Assembly (NCBI GenBank): GCA_030374805.1
Contig: JARGSG010000120.1
Span: forward strand, 1-64,000
Direction of reading: 5' to 3'
Length of the DNA stretch: 64,000 bases
Origin: Gracilaria gracilis
Taxonomy: Eukaryota > Rhodophyta > Florideophyceae > Gracilariales > Gracilariaceae
Shown: positions 1 to 11,534 of the stretch, piece after piece
How the letters are laid out: each line of letters opens with the position of its first letter
How positions within the stretch are numbered: the stretch's first letter is position 1
Notes under the pieces: model-generated
Told to the model about the DNA's origin: nothing
Seen by the model: the letters and a program-made list of their open reading frames with translations, nothing else
Database searches by the model: none
Translations under genes and position numbers: made by a program

Positions 1-340
1 GGAGAGAGAGTGGCTGGGTTGGCGTTTGGGAGGGGAGAGGTCGCGAAAGAGAAGTAGGAAGAGTCGTTCAGGAGGTGAGGAACTAGGGCATGGAGGTTGT
101 GGTTGATATTAGGAGGAATCGAATGGTGGGCAGAGAAGAACTAGTGGACCGCGACATACTGCGATGCGGGAGGAAGAGCAAGTGGGGGGTATGAGGCATA
201 TGAGGAAGCATGGAAACGCAGAGGACAGTGGAGGCGAATTGGGCGTGTGGGCGATGGAATGGAGAGCCACTCCAATGTGGAGAGGATGGAATGGCTCCGA
301 GACAATTTGCCCGGGAGAGTTGTAGGACGTAGCGTGGTGG

Positions 341-380
341 ATCAGTGATTGAAAATGTGGATCAGTGATTGAAAATGTGA
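341..380. repeat. 20-bp direct tandem duplication
   Basis: The unit ATCAGTGATTGAAAATGTGG occurs twice in tandem (341-360 and 361-380), differing only at the last base. It looks like a local slippage duplication. The surrounding 1-690 is G-rich with short open frames on both strands and no recognisable protein; it may be the decayed 5' part of the plus-strand frame that follows. Confidence 0.8.
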
Positions 381-694
381 GAGACAATATACCAGTGGAT
401 GGGAGGGTATTCGAAGGAGAAGATATCGTCGTCCGAAACAGGCACAGAAATGGACGAAACTTGGTGGAAACCGCGGTACGAACTCCTGAAGAATAAATGT
501 GAGGCATAATGCCGTTCGGATTGGAGGACAATGGGCATGAAGCAGGAGTCAACGATTCTGGGGATCGTGAGAGAGAAACGAAGCAAGGTAAATGGGAACT
601 ACAGGAATAGCAGAAGGAGGTGAAGAGAACTTACGCGTTTTGCCAAGGTCTATAATGGTTCAGAGGTGAATAGTTGAAATGGAAGCTGGTAATT

Positions 695-1970
695 ATGAAG
701 AAGGATCACTATACCATGATGGTGAGTTTGAAGCTAACGAAGAAAAAATTGGAACTGGTGAGGGAGGAGCTGAAGCCGCAAAATGTGTTGATTGAGAGTT
801 TAAGGGAGGCTGTGAAGGGTAGGAAGCGAAGGGGGTGTGGGAAGGAAGTGAAGGGGCGTCGAAAGCATGATGTAGAGGTCCCAGAATGTTTTTACGGATT
901 TGCAAGGGCTGTATATGATAAGATTCTCCACTATGCGAAGTTGGAGGCGTCAGAACTCTGTTTTGACACGAAGAATGTTGGTAGGAGCTCGAAGAACAGG
1001 AGTGAGACGGTGGAGAAAGTAGGGAGGGCAGCATATTTGTGGTTGGGGAGAAGGAGATGTACCTCGGTGCCCGTATCAAGTGGCATATGAGATGAGAGCG
1101 TATACGCCATCAACAAAGGGAGGACGTGATGTGCTGTTGAAGTATGTGGTGGAGACGGAAATAATGGGAGATACTTGGGAGACGATACGAGAAGCGGGAT
1201 GGAAACAGGAGTGTGTGGATAATGTGAGTGTGTACAAGTTTCTGAGGCAGCGGATGAAGCAGACATTAAGCGATGTGATTGGGGTGCGGAGGCGGGCGGC
1301 TCGCGACAAGTTTTTATCCATCCTTGGATATGATTTGATTGCGAAACGTGCGAAACCTACTGTGGGGACTGAGCTATGGGAAGAGCTAAAGCAGCAGATG
1401 GGGAAGGCGCGCGAGAAGCTGATGGGAGGGGAGGAGGGCGGGGGGAATGAGTTGTGTGCGTGGAGAACGAGCCGATTCGAAGACCTTGCGTATTCCGGGT
1501 CTCGTGCGGTCAGGCCACCATGGGAGGTTGATGATGAAGATATGTACTTCAAAAATGAGATGGCGGTGGCAGTGTTGGAGGAGTATATAGGATACGCAGT
1601 GGAGAGGCAAAGTAACGGTGAACGGCAGTACGTGTATGAGACAGTGATGCAGCTTGCAAGACTTGACGCCTGGATTGCCTGTGTGGTGAAAACTATGAAC
1701 GAGGTTGTGGGACGTGGAGGGCAACGACAGCTTTTGTTCTCTACTTTGTATGGGAATTATCTACCTGGGGCTGTTGAAGAAATACTGGGGGTAGTCTGGC
1801 AATCGCTACAGGAGGAGCATGCCGAGGAGTTTGAGAACGATGGGTTTGTGGATGGAGATCCGAGGTGTGTGTCGAGAAACTCTGGGAGACCTGCGACAGT
1901 TGGGCTGTGGGTACCATCGAGGGAGAAGATATACCTAGCTGTGAGGGAGGATATTTTATGGCAAAACTGA
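695..1970 (+). pseudogene. unrecognised element-associated gene, two overlapping frames
   Basis: Two plus-strand frames follow one another: 695-1090 (first ATG at 695, Lys/Arg-rich) and 1092-1970 (first ATG at 1092, about 292 residues, rich in Trp, Tyr and acidic residues). They lie in different frames and overlap at 1080-1090, so either a frameshift separates them or they are two genes. The composition of the longer one (evenly spread hydrophobics and charges, many Trp) looks like real protein, but I recognise no family or motif. It runs toward the minus-strand transposase, whose 3' end is about 300 bp away, so it could be a second gene of the same transposon. Function unknown. Confidence 0.4.
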
Positions 1971-2267
1971 CACGGAGACTATGTGCAGTTCTTGATTGTT
2001 ACATAGTGGCCTGTCGACCGGAGGACGCGAGTTTCGGGCGGTTGGTGGCACACCGGGCGGAACCCAGGGAAGGACAGGGGTTGATGGTAGGGAAGAGGCG
2101 GGCTACTAAGGGTAGGGTGAGGTGCAGTGAGGGGGAAGGGGTGGAGGTATGTATAGGATGGGAAAGAGATGCTTCTTCTTTCTCAAGTCATGCGTATCTT
2201 CACTCCTTCCAAGTGAAAGGAAGCGGGTTGATATTTTTATGAAGCTGAAGCTAACAGAGAATAGAGC

Positions 2268-5200
2268 CTACGTGTTGGATGGGAAATAAGGCTTGGCGGT
2301 GGGGTCTCGATAAAACCGATTGAGATAGAATCGGTGAAAGCGCCAGTGTAGACGAGAAGTGGAGAGAGGAGCGGGATAGTTCTGGCGGAAAACATGAATG
2401 GAGCCGAGGATGGAGGAAGAGGGGATGAGTCCATACCAAGAAGAAACGTTATCGGAAGTGGAGTGGGTAGAGATGGGAACTGGGGGGATGGTGTAGTTAT
2501 GTTCGTCGTCTGTTGCCCATCGGAGGCAAACGCAGTTGAGGGTGAGATCGACGTCGTCGCTGGGTGGGACGAGTTCCATGAACTGGACGAAGGCAAACTC
2601 CTTGGGAGAAGAAGTTGAAGCAGAAAGGCGAAACGAAGAAGAGAGGTGAGTTTGCAGACCCACACGATGGATGTGGAGGGGGGTAAGGTGGAGCCGGCGA
2701 CGAGAACGTGAGATAACTTTGGGGACTTGGATGAACCGAAAGAGGGGGTGGCAAAAATTCGTTGATTGATGGGGACAGGAGGATCCTAGAGGGTGAGCTC
2801 TTTTCGTTCTGTGATGTAGTTGTCGAGTTTTCGGATGTAACCGCCGACCTCGTAAGCGGAGTTGACTATGGTGAGTCGAGCCTGACGGAGGGCAGGGGAG
2901 TTGTCATTGAGTTGTAGGAGTTCGAGAGAGAGGGTGATGAAGGATGCGAGGGCGTCTCTTCCGAATTGTGCAAGAATGGATAGGGTATCGGGGGGAAAGA
3001 GGTCTTGAAGAGATTTTTGAGGGAGGTGAGGATTGGAGCGAATGAATTTGTGGGCAGTGATTAGGTCAGCGAAGGAGATGTGTTTGCCATGACGGACGAA
3101 ACCGGGTTCTCAGGATTGAAGGGGGAAGCGAGCCCAGGGGAGGAGGAGGTGATGGAAGGGTTTGTTGAGACTGGATTCCAGTCCTTGATGACGTTCGAGC
3201 GGTGGATGGCACGAATGGTTTCTTGATGTGCGGTGGACCTGCGTTTTGAGGTTTTGGAGTAGTTGGACTTGAAGAGGGTGTGGGCGTGTCCGAATATGCC
3301 GGCATCATTGAAGTGGAGGCCTCCGAAGCGGCTAATGTCCTCGACAATGTGGTCGAGGAGATGTAACTTGAGGGTTCCGAGGCTGGAAGTGTGGTGGGGG
3401 CCGAGGACGAGTACGGCTGTGCGCTTGAAGGAGCGGATTTGGTTGTGGAGGTCGTTGAGGCGGGCGTCGGTCCATTTCGTGAAGGTGTTGTATCGCATGG
3501 AGGCGAGGAGGAGGTCTGAGTACTTGGAGAAGACGGAAGTGATGGGAGCTGTATTGATTTCGTCACAACATCGGTCGAAGAATGCGCCGATGAAGGGGAA
3601 GACCATGTCGAGTGCGCGGTAGTCTTTTGCTTCGAGCATACCACGGAAGCCGTCGGTAGTGAAGAAACCGTTGAGAGTTTGACCGTTGTCGGACGTGGAG
3701 AAGTCCATGTAGATTCCGTTTGCGGGGGAGTGCTTTTCGATGGCAGAGAGGATCATGTTTGAATGTTTGAGGATGGAAGTCCGGACGGAGTTGAAGGGAC
3801 GACGGGACTTGGAGGAACGGGGGGTGGTGAAGAGTGCTTGTGGGCGGAGTCTCTCGATGGTGGCGAGCTTGATGAGCTTGGAGACGCCGAGGTGGAAGTT
3901 GTGGAGTGCTTCGAAGGTGAAAATGTTGTAAGGGGAGAGGAGTGGGGTGATGTTGAGAAGAGGGTATGATTCGAAGAGGAAGGAGTACTTTGCGAGGGAG
4001 AGGGAGTGGAGGGCTTCAAGGGCTTTTTCATTTGTGTTGCGGGAGATTCTGGGCTTACGAGCGAGGAGAGCATCTTGTGATTGTTGGAGGAGAGTGGAGT
4101 GTGATTTGCGTGCGGCGAGGGTCTGGTGCTGAGTTCTGGGGGAAGGGGATCGAATATGTAGGGGGAGGTCTGTGCTGGAGACGGTGCATCTTTGACAAGC
4201 GTGTTGGGGGCGGGTTCCGTGGGAGATGGCGAGGATGTCTTTTGCTTCGGGGATGTCGGCGCAGTAGCTGGCGATGATTGGGTTACAGTGGCCAAAATCG
4301 CCATGGGCGTCACGGAAGGGGAAGCCGTTGAGACCGGAGAAGAGGAGGGGGGCCGAGGAGGTTGGAGATGGCTAGCTGAATGAGTTCCATTTTGGTGTGG
4401 CCGGGGATGTGAGAGGAGGTTTGAGGGACGGAGTAGTGGTCTTGGGAGGGGTGGTTTGGAAGGAAGGAGGTTGGCAAGTATCCGAGAAGGGTGAGGTATT
4501 CGGTGATGCACTTGCGACGGAAGGCATCGAAGAAGTTCGGAAGGGTCATGTGAAGGGAGTAGGAGGTGATGGAAGAGGATTTGAGGAAGGTGGAGGACTT
4601 ATCGGAGTAGATTTGGACCAAGCCGATGAAGGAGTCGATACCAGTGGAGTCGGAGGTATGACAGATGCAGGAGTCGTTGGAAGAGTGCATGATTGTGGCT
4701 TTGAGGGCGGGGACTTCTTCTTTTCCGAGGGTGGAGGCCATGGGGTGGGCAAAAGCGGGAGAGCCGGAAGGGTTTGTGTGGGAGACGGGGTGGAAGAAGG
4801 TTTTGTGGAAGTGTGCTAGGGCGAGTTGTTGTTTGAGGACCTGGATGGGGTCGTTTCGGAAGATGGTGGTGGAGAAGAGCTGCTGTGGGTCGGAGAGGGT
4901 GGTGAGAGCGAAGCAGATGTTGCTGAGACGGTGCTGAAAGAGGGTTTTCTGCAGCTCGAGGCACTGGGTGGCGGAGGAGACGGCGTTGTGGAAGGCGGAT
5001 TTGGAGAAGGCGGGGTCGTGGAGGAGGGAGATGAGTTCGTTTGCCTTTCGGAGGCCGAGGGAGGAGGCGATGGAAGAGATGTAGAGGACCATGCGTTCGA
5101 GGTGGGGGTTGTTGAGGAGGGGGAAGGAAGGGGATGGTGGCGATGTAGTAGGCGTCCTGGGTGTGGGGGGAGAGGCAGAGGTGCTGGTGATGGTAGGAGT

Positions 5201-5435
5201 TGTCGTCTGCGATGGGGACGTTGTCGGAAGGGCGGTTTGTGGGAGGGGGAGGTGTATGGAGGTTGGGGATAGACTTTTGACGCTTGATGCGTGGGGGGAA
5301 GTGAAGGAGGCCTCCGCCTGGGGAGAAGAAACGCTTGTTTGGGTTGAGGCGATTGGGGCATCTCCTCTGGTGCCTTTGGATGCCGGAGATGGTGCGGGCG
5401 AAGAAGGAGCAGCCTTCAAAACAGCAGTTGGGCAT
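2268..5435 (-). pseudogene. Plavaka-type transposase, copy 1, frameshifted
   Basis: DNA transposase of the Plavaka group (CACTA/KDZ-related). It starts at the ATG at 5435 with a C2HC-type zinc finger (two adjacent Cys, a third Cys five residues on, His and Cys further on). Next come the family's SDK motif (SDKSSTFLKSSSI, about 4600), a Cys-Cys knuckle near 4190 (CQRCTV), the LHNFHLGVSKLIKL helix near 3890, and a C-terminal block containing LLDHIVEDISRFGGLHFND near 3340. The last part is an approximately 130-residue tail ending at 2268 (LNCVCLRWATDDEHN). The reading changes frame several times (for example near 5200, 4310, 3110 and 2770), and a TAG at 2786-2788 stands where copy 2 has CAG. About 1,050 codons in all. 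Dead as it stands; assignment to Plavaka rather than another CACTA relative is from motifs only. Confidence 0.6.
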
Positions 5436-5732
5436 GATGGGGAGGGTTGGGGGAGTGTTGGAGAGGATTGGGGGTACGTAGCGGGGAGCATGATATGGCG
5501 CAAGGACGGTGAGACAGAGTGGTGGGGATGATTGCACGTGATTCGAAGGCGTTTCATATATTTAGTATACGAATGCCTGATGTTAAAGTTGTTGACTAGT
5601 GAACCGATCTTTTCAAACTGAAAAGGTATTCGATCTATTTGTAAACTACTATTCCTATTCGATAAACAGCTATTAAAGTTTCTATCTTAGTGCCTCTCTC
5701 GCTATTCGCCCCCGTATACATGAACGTAGGTG

Positions 5733-5990
5733 ACACTAACACACTTACATTGTGCTGCAAAATTACCATAAACGAAAGATGTATGCTAGTTTCCCTTCCA
5801 TCCAAACTAGCAAAGATGGAAACAATTTGGAATAATTCTTTCGAAAAAAACTAGCACAAGTGGAAAGGGGGAAATATTTTCGGAAATTAACACTTCCAAA
5901 TTTGGATAAACTCCTCGGTTTTTCGTTCGTTTTAATTCGGTCATTTTTGACCGCCAAACTAGCATTCTGATAACACCGACGCCGGCGCAG
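5733..5990. repeat. AT-rich subterminal repeat region of copy 1
   Basis: About 260 bp upstream of the transposase are alignable to 10550-10810 next to copy 2. Both hold AAACTAGC or its complement four to five times and a shared block around the palindrome CCAAATTTGG. Similarity stops just after ACACCGACGC in both copies, which I take as the element's right end. No clear inverted partner was found at the other end. Confidence 0.55.
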
Positions 5991-6199
5991 CCTTTTGTAC
6001 CGTATTCTGCTCGAGCTCCGCGGCTTCCTGTGCTCTCTCTTCGGCCTTTTTTATACTCGCGTCTCAAACGCTTCTGCGCAGCTGTAGCTGCCCAACCAAC
6101 TCGTTCGGCCTCACGGCCCGCGCCCTCCTCCTCACCCACTCTACGTCGTTCTTCAGCCTCTGTCGCGTGCCTGGACTGTTTTTGAGCTCGGAATACGGC

Positions 6200-6940
6200 C
6201 TCTGGTTCCCTTCACTCTCTTCTTTCTTTAACCTCTGCAAGTCGGGTTACACGCATTACCTCAGCTGCAGCCTGAATATCCTCTTGTTTCTTTAATTCGG
6301 CCAAAACGGAACGTGGTGTCAGCAAAGAACCTGCCCTTGTGTTAAAAGAGCCGTTCTCGAGAACCCCACCGTTTCCGTCCTGGAGATTACGAGAGTTCTT
6401 GAAGTTCTCCACCAAATCAAGGTACGTGCGGTGAGCGTTTTCGTGGTCTGTGTCATGACCAATGTCGGTGACATCAAATTGGCTTATACTGTTTGGGTTT
6501 GGCTTTTCCATGCACTTTTTCCACACACCGCACACCTGAAAGGCGTTCAATATGTTTGAGTGACGTACAGCAAAAACGTATGCCTGGTTGCGGATGTTAT
6601 GCAGGGTGTAAATATCGTTACAAGGCGAAAGCTTCGGAAGCTATGTTCTTTCATTCAGGAGGTTCTTAATTTTTTTTTGAATGGCGAGAAGATCCTGTAA
6701 TCTAAAACCTGTGTTCTGTGACTGGTGTATGTCGGGAGACCGATAGAAATTAAGTTATTGTCATTCCTTAACTGGATCACTTATAAGTGCAATGTGCGCC
6801 GTAACCGTCCATGGTTAGGACGATAAACTTGTGCTTTTTTGCGGAGCGATTCTGTTTCTTTCACGAACGATTGAACCCACTGATAGAATATATGGATGTT
6901 GTGGTGCAACACTCTCAGGATGAGGTTTCCCACTACTTAC
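6200..6940 (-). pseudogene. pogo/Tc1-type (DDE_1) transposase relic, C-terminal half
   Basis: Minus-strand fragments read in order as a DDE_1 transposase: YQWVQSFVKET near 6880, LTMDGYGAH near 6815 (second catalytic Asp region), IGLPTYTSH and LDYRIFSPFKKKL near 6700 (the usual PxHTSHxxQPLD region), then SNILNAFQVCGVW near 6530 and a polar tail to 6212. The frames shift between these blocks and in-frame stops are present. The N-terminal HTH half is missing. It lies between the two Plavaka copies. It differs from the better preserved pogo element at 13.75-15.94 kb. Confidence 0.6.
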
Positions 6941-7162
6941 TCATATTTCGAAGAGTCGGTTGATCGCTCATAGTAAGAGTATATGAATGGTAGCAACCAC
7001 TGTAGTTGGAAGGACACGTGGATTACGGATGAGTCAGGAGGTTGGCCACATACACATGTAACGGGCGCCACGGCGCGTGGGCAATTATCATTGGACGCGG
7101 ACCTAATTTAGTTATTTTATTTAACTAATGTTGGCGCGAGCTCACTGCTTAGCTATATTTGT
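6941..7162. other. gap without recognisable gene
   Basis: Between the pogo relic and the point where similarity to Plavaka copy 1 begins. No open frame of note; possibly decayed upstream sequence of the relic. Confidence 0.4.
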
Positions 7163-10100
7163 TGGATGAGAGGGACTGGAGGATCCTGGAGGGCGACTTT
7201 GTTCCGCTCTTCAATATAGCAGTCGAGAAATAAAACATAACCGCCGGCGACGTAAACGGAGTTGACTACAGTGATTCGAGTTCGACGGAGAGTGTAGGAG
7301 TTCTCCGAGAGTTGTAGGACTTCGAGATAAAGGGTGATGAACGAAGGGAGGGCGTGGTTTCCAATCTGGTGGAGGATGGAGAGACTGTGGGTGGGGAAGA
7401 GGTCTTGGGGAGATTGGGGGTTGAAATGAGAATTAGAGTGAAGGACTTTGTGGGCGGTGATGAGATCAGCGAATGAGATGTGTTTTCAATCACGGACCAA
7501 ACCGGGTAGGCGGGATTGGATAGGAGAGGCGAGGGTAGGAGAGGAGGAAGTGATGGAGGGGTTGGCGGAAAGGGTCTTCCAATCTTAGTTGGCGTTGGAG
7601 TGATGGGTGGCGCGAATGGTTTCATCACGTTCGGTGGACCTGCGCTTTGAGGTTTTGGAGTAGTGTGACTTGAAGAGGGAGTGGGCGTGTTCGAATATGC
7701 CGGCATCGTTGAAGTGGAGGGCTCCGAAGCGGCAGATGTCCTCGAGGATGTGGTCGAGGAGATGGAACTTGAGGGTACCAAGGCTGGAAGTGTGGTGGGG
7801 GCCGAGGACGAGTACGGCTATGCGCTTGAAAGAGCGGATTTGTAAGTGGATGTCAGTGAGGTGGGAGTCAGTCCATTCTGTGGAGGTTTTATATCGCATG
7901 GAGAAGAGGAAAAGATCGGAGTACTTGGTGAAAACGGAAGTGATAGGAGCTGCATTCACTTCGTCACAGCAGCGGTCGAAGAAGACGCCGATGAAGGAGA
8001 AGACCATGTCGAGTAAGCGGTAGTCTTTTGCTTCGAGCATACCACGTAGTCCATCAGAGATAAAGATAGCGTTAAGGGTCTGACCGCTGTCGGAGGAGGA
8101 AAAGTCCATGTGGAGTCCTGTGGCTAGGAGGGAGTGCTTTTAGATGGCGGCGAGGATGCTTTCGCGTGTTTGAGGATGGAGGAGCGGACGGAGTTGAAGG
8201 AACGACTGGACTTGGGGAAACGGGCAGTAGTGAAGAGTGATTCTGACTTGACTCTCTGGATGGCCGCGAGCTTGATGAGCTTGGAGATGCCGAGCTGGAA
8301 GTCATGGAGTGGTTCGAAGGGAAAGATGTTGTAAGGGGAGAGCAGAGGGCGATGTTGAGGAGAGGGTAAGATTCGAAGAGGGAGGATTATTTTGCGAAGA
8401 AAAGGGAGAGAAGTGCTTCAACGGCCTTTTCAGCATCTTGGAGGAGGTTAGAGTGTGATTTGTGGGCAGTGAGAGTCTGGGTCTGGGATCGAAGACGGGT
8501 GCATGGATGTGTAGAGGTAGGTCAGAGCGTGGAACGGTACATCGGTGGCATATATGCTGGGGGCGGGTGCCGTGGGAGATGGCAAAAATGTCCTTTGCTT
8601 CTGGGATGTCTGCGCAGTAGCTGGCGATGATTGGGTGACAATGGCGGAGCACACTATTAGCGTCACGGAAGGGGACGCCAGTGAGGCCGGAGGAGAGAAG
8701 AGGGTCGAGGAGGTTGGAGATGACACGCTGGATGAGTTACATTTTCGTAGAGTGGGAGATGCTGGACGAGGTCTGGGGGTTGGTATCGGGATCTTGAGAG
8801 GGGTTTGCGAGATTTAAAGAGGTCCGAAGGTACCCGAGAGAGGTGAGGTTGTCGGCGATACATTTGCGACGGAACGAGTCAGACGAGTTGAGGAGGGTGA
8901 TGTGAATGGGGTAGGAGTTGATGGAAGAGGATTTGACGGAGGTGGAGGACTTGTCGGAGTATACTTGGACAAAGCCGATGAAAGAGTCAATACCAATGAA
9001 CTCAGAGGTGTTCGAGATGCAGTAGTTATTGGAGGACTGCATGATTGCGTGTTTGAGGGCTGGGAACGCTTCTCTTCCGAGGAAGGAAGCCATGGGGTGA
9101 GCAAAAGCAGGAGAGCTGGAGGAGGTTGTATGGGGGACGTTGTGGAAGAAGGTGTTATCGAATTGTGCGAGTGCGAGTTGTCCTTTAAGGACTTGGATAG
9201 CATCCTTTCGAAGGGTGGTGGTGAATAGGTGCTGTCGGTCGTGGAGGGTGATGGGGATGAAACCGATGTTGCTGACTCGGTGTAGGAAAATGTCTGTTTG
9301 AAGTTTGAGACAATGGGGGGCGGAAAAGACGGCGTGGTGAAAAGCTGACTTGGAGAGGGAGGGGTCGTGGAGGAGAGAGATGAGTTCGTCATCCTTGCGG
9401 TGGCCGAGTGTGGAAGCGATGGAAGAGATGTAGAGGACCATTCGTTCGAGGTAGGGGTGGTTGAGGAGAAGGAAGGAGTGGGGGGGTGGAGGAGGTGGGG
9501 AGGGGGAGAGGGAGTAGACGGGGGTGCCTACGATATGGTAGGCGTCTTGGGTGTTGGAGGAGAGGGAGAGCTGTTACTGGTGGTAGGAGCCGTCGTCGGC
9601 GATGGGGACGTTATCCGAAAAGCGATTGGAGAGAGAAGGTGGGGGTGGTGCCCTAGAAGAAATTTTTGCAATTTGGGGAGTGCAAGTGGAGGCTAGTTTT
9701 TGCAGTGTTAGCCCTCCAATTGCACTCAATCTGTACTCCCTGCGTGCTCCAATGTGACACCCTTGCAGTGGCAGATCAATTTTTTTAATAGTTTATTTCA
9801 TTATTGTGAGTGCGCGCGGAGTGCATTTTGACACACGGCGCGCTGAACACGAACAATGTGGGCGCGAATGGAGTGCAATGTGTATCGCTGGCACTCCATA
9901 TGCATTCCATCGGCCTAGCAAGCGTCCTCCATTCTGACACCCCCAAATTAGGCGGCAAACCCAGATTGTGCGTGCTCCGTATGAAGTCCGTTTGGCATCC
10001 ATGTATCATCCATGAGTGCCATTCAACCTCAAATTGCACTCCCCTTTTTCCAAAAGTTTCTTGTAGGGGTGGTTGGAGTTGGGGTGTGAACTTGTAACTC

Positions 10101-10248
10101 TTTGTGCTTGGAAAATGTGAGGGACGTTGCCGCCGGGGGAGAGGAAACGCTTGTTGGCGGTGAGACGGTTGGGGTATCTTCTATGGTGCCTTTGAATGGC
10201 GGGGATGGTGCGAGCGAAGAAGGAGCAGCCTTCAAAGCAGCAATTACA
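7163..10248 (-). pseudogene. Plavaka-type transposase, copy 2, frameshifted and interrupted by a MITE
   Basis: Starts at ATG 10248 with the same C2HC zinc finger as copy 1 (CNCCFEGCSFFARTI). The MITE at 9651-10068 interrupts the zinc-finger/linker region. The SDK motif (VQVYSDKSSTSVKSSS) lies near 8960, the Cys knuckle HICHRCTV near 8545, and the LLDHILEDICRFGALHFND block near 7720. A TGA interrupts the frame near 7490, where copy 1 has TGG. The end of the homologous frame (KVALQDPPVPLIQQI) is at about 7150. Several frame changes. Not functional. Confidence 0.6.
9651..10068. mobile_element. 418-bp MITE with about 35-bp terminal inverted repeats
   Basis: Found as an insertion relative to Plavaka copy 1. 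The left end CCCTAGAAGAAATTTTTGCA pairs with the right end read in reverse, CCCTACAAGAAACTTTTGGA, and both are followed by a matching GGGGAGTGCAA. Flanks are GTGGTG on the left and GTGGTT on the right, a probable 5-6-bp target duplication. No coding capacity; the inside repeats GAGTGCA-type words. Superfamily not assigned. Confidence 0.75.
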
Positions 10249-10880
10249 CATGGCGGGGAGCGGTGTGGGGGTGTTGGGGGAGAGGGGGATACGTAGTGGT
10301 GGGGAGCGCAATATGGCGTACGGAGGGTGGGACGAAGTGATGGGGGAGGTGGCACGTGATGCGAAGGCGTTTAAAAAAAAGCCGATATCTGATATCAGAG
10401 TTGTTGAATAGATGTGCTGTATATCTATAGAGAGTTACTACTCGAAGGGTTTGTATTCTCCTAGTCGTATTCCATAAGCAGCTATTTATGTATATATATC
10501 CCTATTTGGGGATTTATATATACCTATTTGGCGCCGTGATGTTCTAAGTATGTGCCACTTACACACTTACATTGGGTTCGGAAACTAGCATGAACGGAAG
10601 TAACATGCTAGTTTGTCTTCCATCCAAACTAGCAATGATGAAAATATTCGTGAATGATTCTTTCCCCACAAACTAGCCAAACTGGAAATGTGGAAATATT
10701 TTCGGAAATTAGGCACATCCAAATTTGGATAAATTCACCGGTTTTCGATCATTTCAATTCGGTCAATTTTGACACCAAAACTAGCATTCCGATAACACCG
10801 ACGCAGAAGGTAGACATAGACGAAGCGGCAAAAAAGGTAGACAACCAAACAGCTGAAACTATACGTTGTGAAATGTAAAT

Positions 10881-11534
10881 GTGTTGCTGGATTTGCTCGA
10901 GGAGCATGAGCCAACTGGAATGAACGGTTGGGCTCGTGTGTATCGCGACTACAACAAATACGCTCAGTACAACAAATACGCTCAGGAAATTGAGAGACCA
11001 CGTAGGAGATCGGAGGCTCTCAAGAAGAAGTATGATAAGCTGTCGTTCGTCCAAAGGCAAATTGGTGACCCTACTTGTCCAGATTATGGTCGCCGAGTGA
11101 AAACCATCCAGAAAGAGATCCTGTCCAAGGTTATGTCTCTTACCTACAACAGCAACCTCAATGAGGAGGTACAGCAGAATCAAAATGAATCAAGCGATTG
11201 CAGTAGGGACGATGAACGTAGAAACGCTGGCACAGTTGAACATTCTGGCACTACAGCCACTTCAAGCCGAACGCGCCATCTGCATGATCCGCTCGCATCT
11301 ACCGCGAACAGAAGAGAATCAAAACTTGTTGATAGTATGAAAGAAATGGTGAAAAGTATGAAAGAATTGGCAGACATACAAGTCAGACGAGAGGGCAGGC
11401 AGGCTGCGACAGAACGAAATATCGATTCCATAGTGAAAACCGTTGTAGAGAAGAGCCGTGACCACATTCAGAATAGAGTTTCAGCATCGATTTCAGACAC
11501 CATGCACAGGTTTCTCGACAATTCAAAGAAGTAA
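10881..11534 (+). CDS. Myb/SANT-like DNA-binding domain protein
   Basis: About 217 residues. Residues 1-75 form a trihelix/Myb-SANT-like domain: LLEEHEP, then GWARVYRDYN, a basic RPRRRSEALKKKYDKL helix, and GDPTCPDYGRRVKTIQKEI. This is the arrangement seen in SANT-like proteins of algae and oomycetes, often partners of DNA transposases. The middle is Ser/Thr/Asn-rich, and residues about 140-217 are charged and helical (probable coiled coil). The frame opens with GTG at 10881 after an in-frame stop at 10869 and no good ATG is near, so a short first exon or loss of the true start is likely. It follows directly on the right end of Plavaka copy 2. It may be an orphan transposon accessory gene rather than a host regulator. 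Confidence 0.5.
   Translation: MLLDLLEEHEPTGMNGWARVYRDYNKYAQYNKYAQEIERPRRRSEALKKKYDKLSFVQRQIGDPTCPDYGRRVKTIQKEILSKVMSLTYNSNLNEEVQQNQNESSDCSRDDERRNAGTVEHSGTTATSSRTRHLHDPLASTANRRESKLVDSMKEMVKSMKELADIQVRREGRQAATERNIDSIVKTVVEKSRDHIQNRVSASISDTMHRFLDNSKK

Larger units (their letters stand above)
1..5975 (-). mobile_element. Plavaka/CACTA-related DNA transposon, copy 1 (left end outside or at window edge)
   Basis: This span is grouped as one element because the minus-strand transposase (2268-5435) and the sequence upstream of it, up to about 5975, are matched by a second diverged copy at 7163-10805. The right end carries several copies of the motif AAACTAGC in both orientations (near 5784, 5804, 5848 and 5956), as subterminal repeats of CACTA-type elements do. 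Plus-strand reading frames at 695-1970 converge on the transposase and may be a second element gene. I cannot see a left terminus, so the left boundary is only the window edge. Family assignment rests on transposase motifs. Confidence 0.5.
7163..10805 (-). mobile_element. Plavaka/CACTA-related DNA transposon, copy 2, truncated
   Basis: Alignable with 2770-5990 of copy 1 along its whole length, apart from a 418-bp MITE at 9651-10068. Similarity to copy 1 stops at 7163, so the C-terminal tail of the transposase and whatever lay beyond are missing. The right end again has AAACTAGC repeats (near 10580, 10604, 10626, 10668 and 10776). The two copies differ at many positions, so they are old and independent insertions or an ancient duplication, not a recent tandem event. 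Confidence 0.55.

Noticed and set aside
4397-5531. Long Gly/Val/Glu-rich plus-strand frames opposite the Plavaka transposase
   Set aside because: Antisense shadows of a C/T-rich coding strand; all recognisable motifs are on minus.
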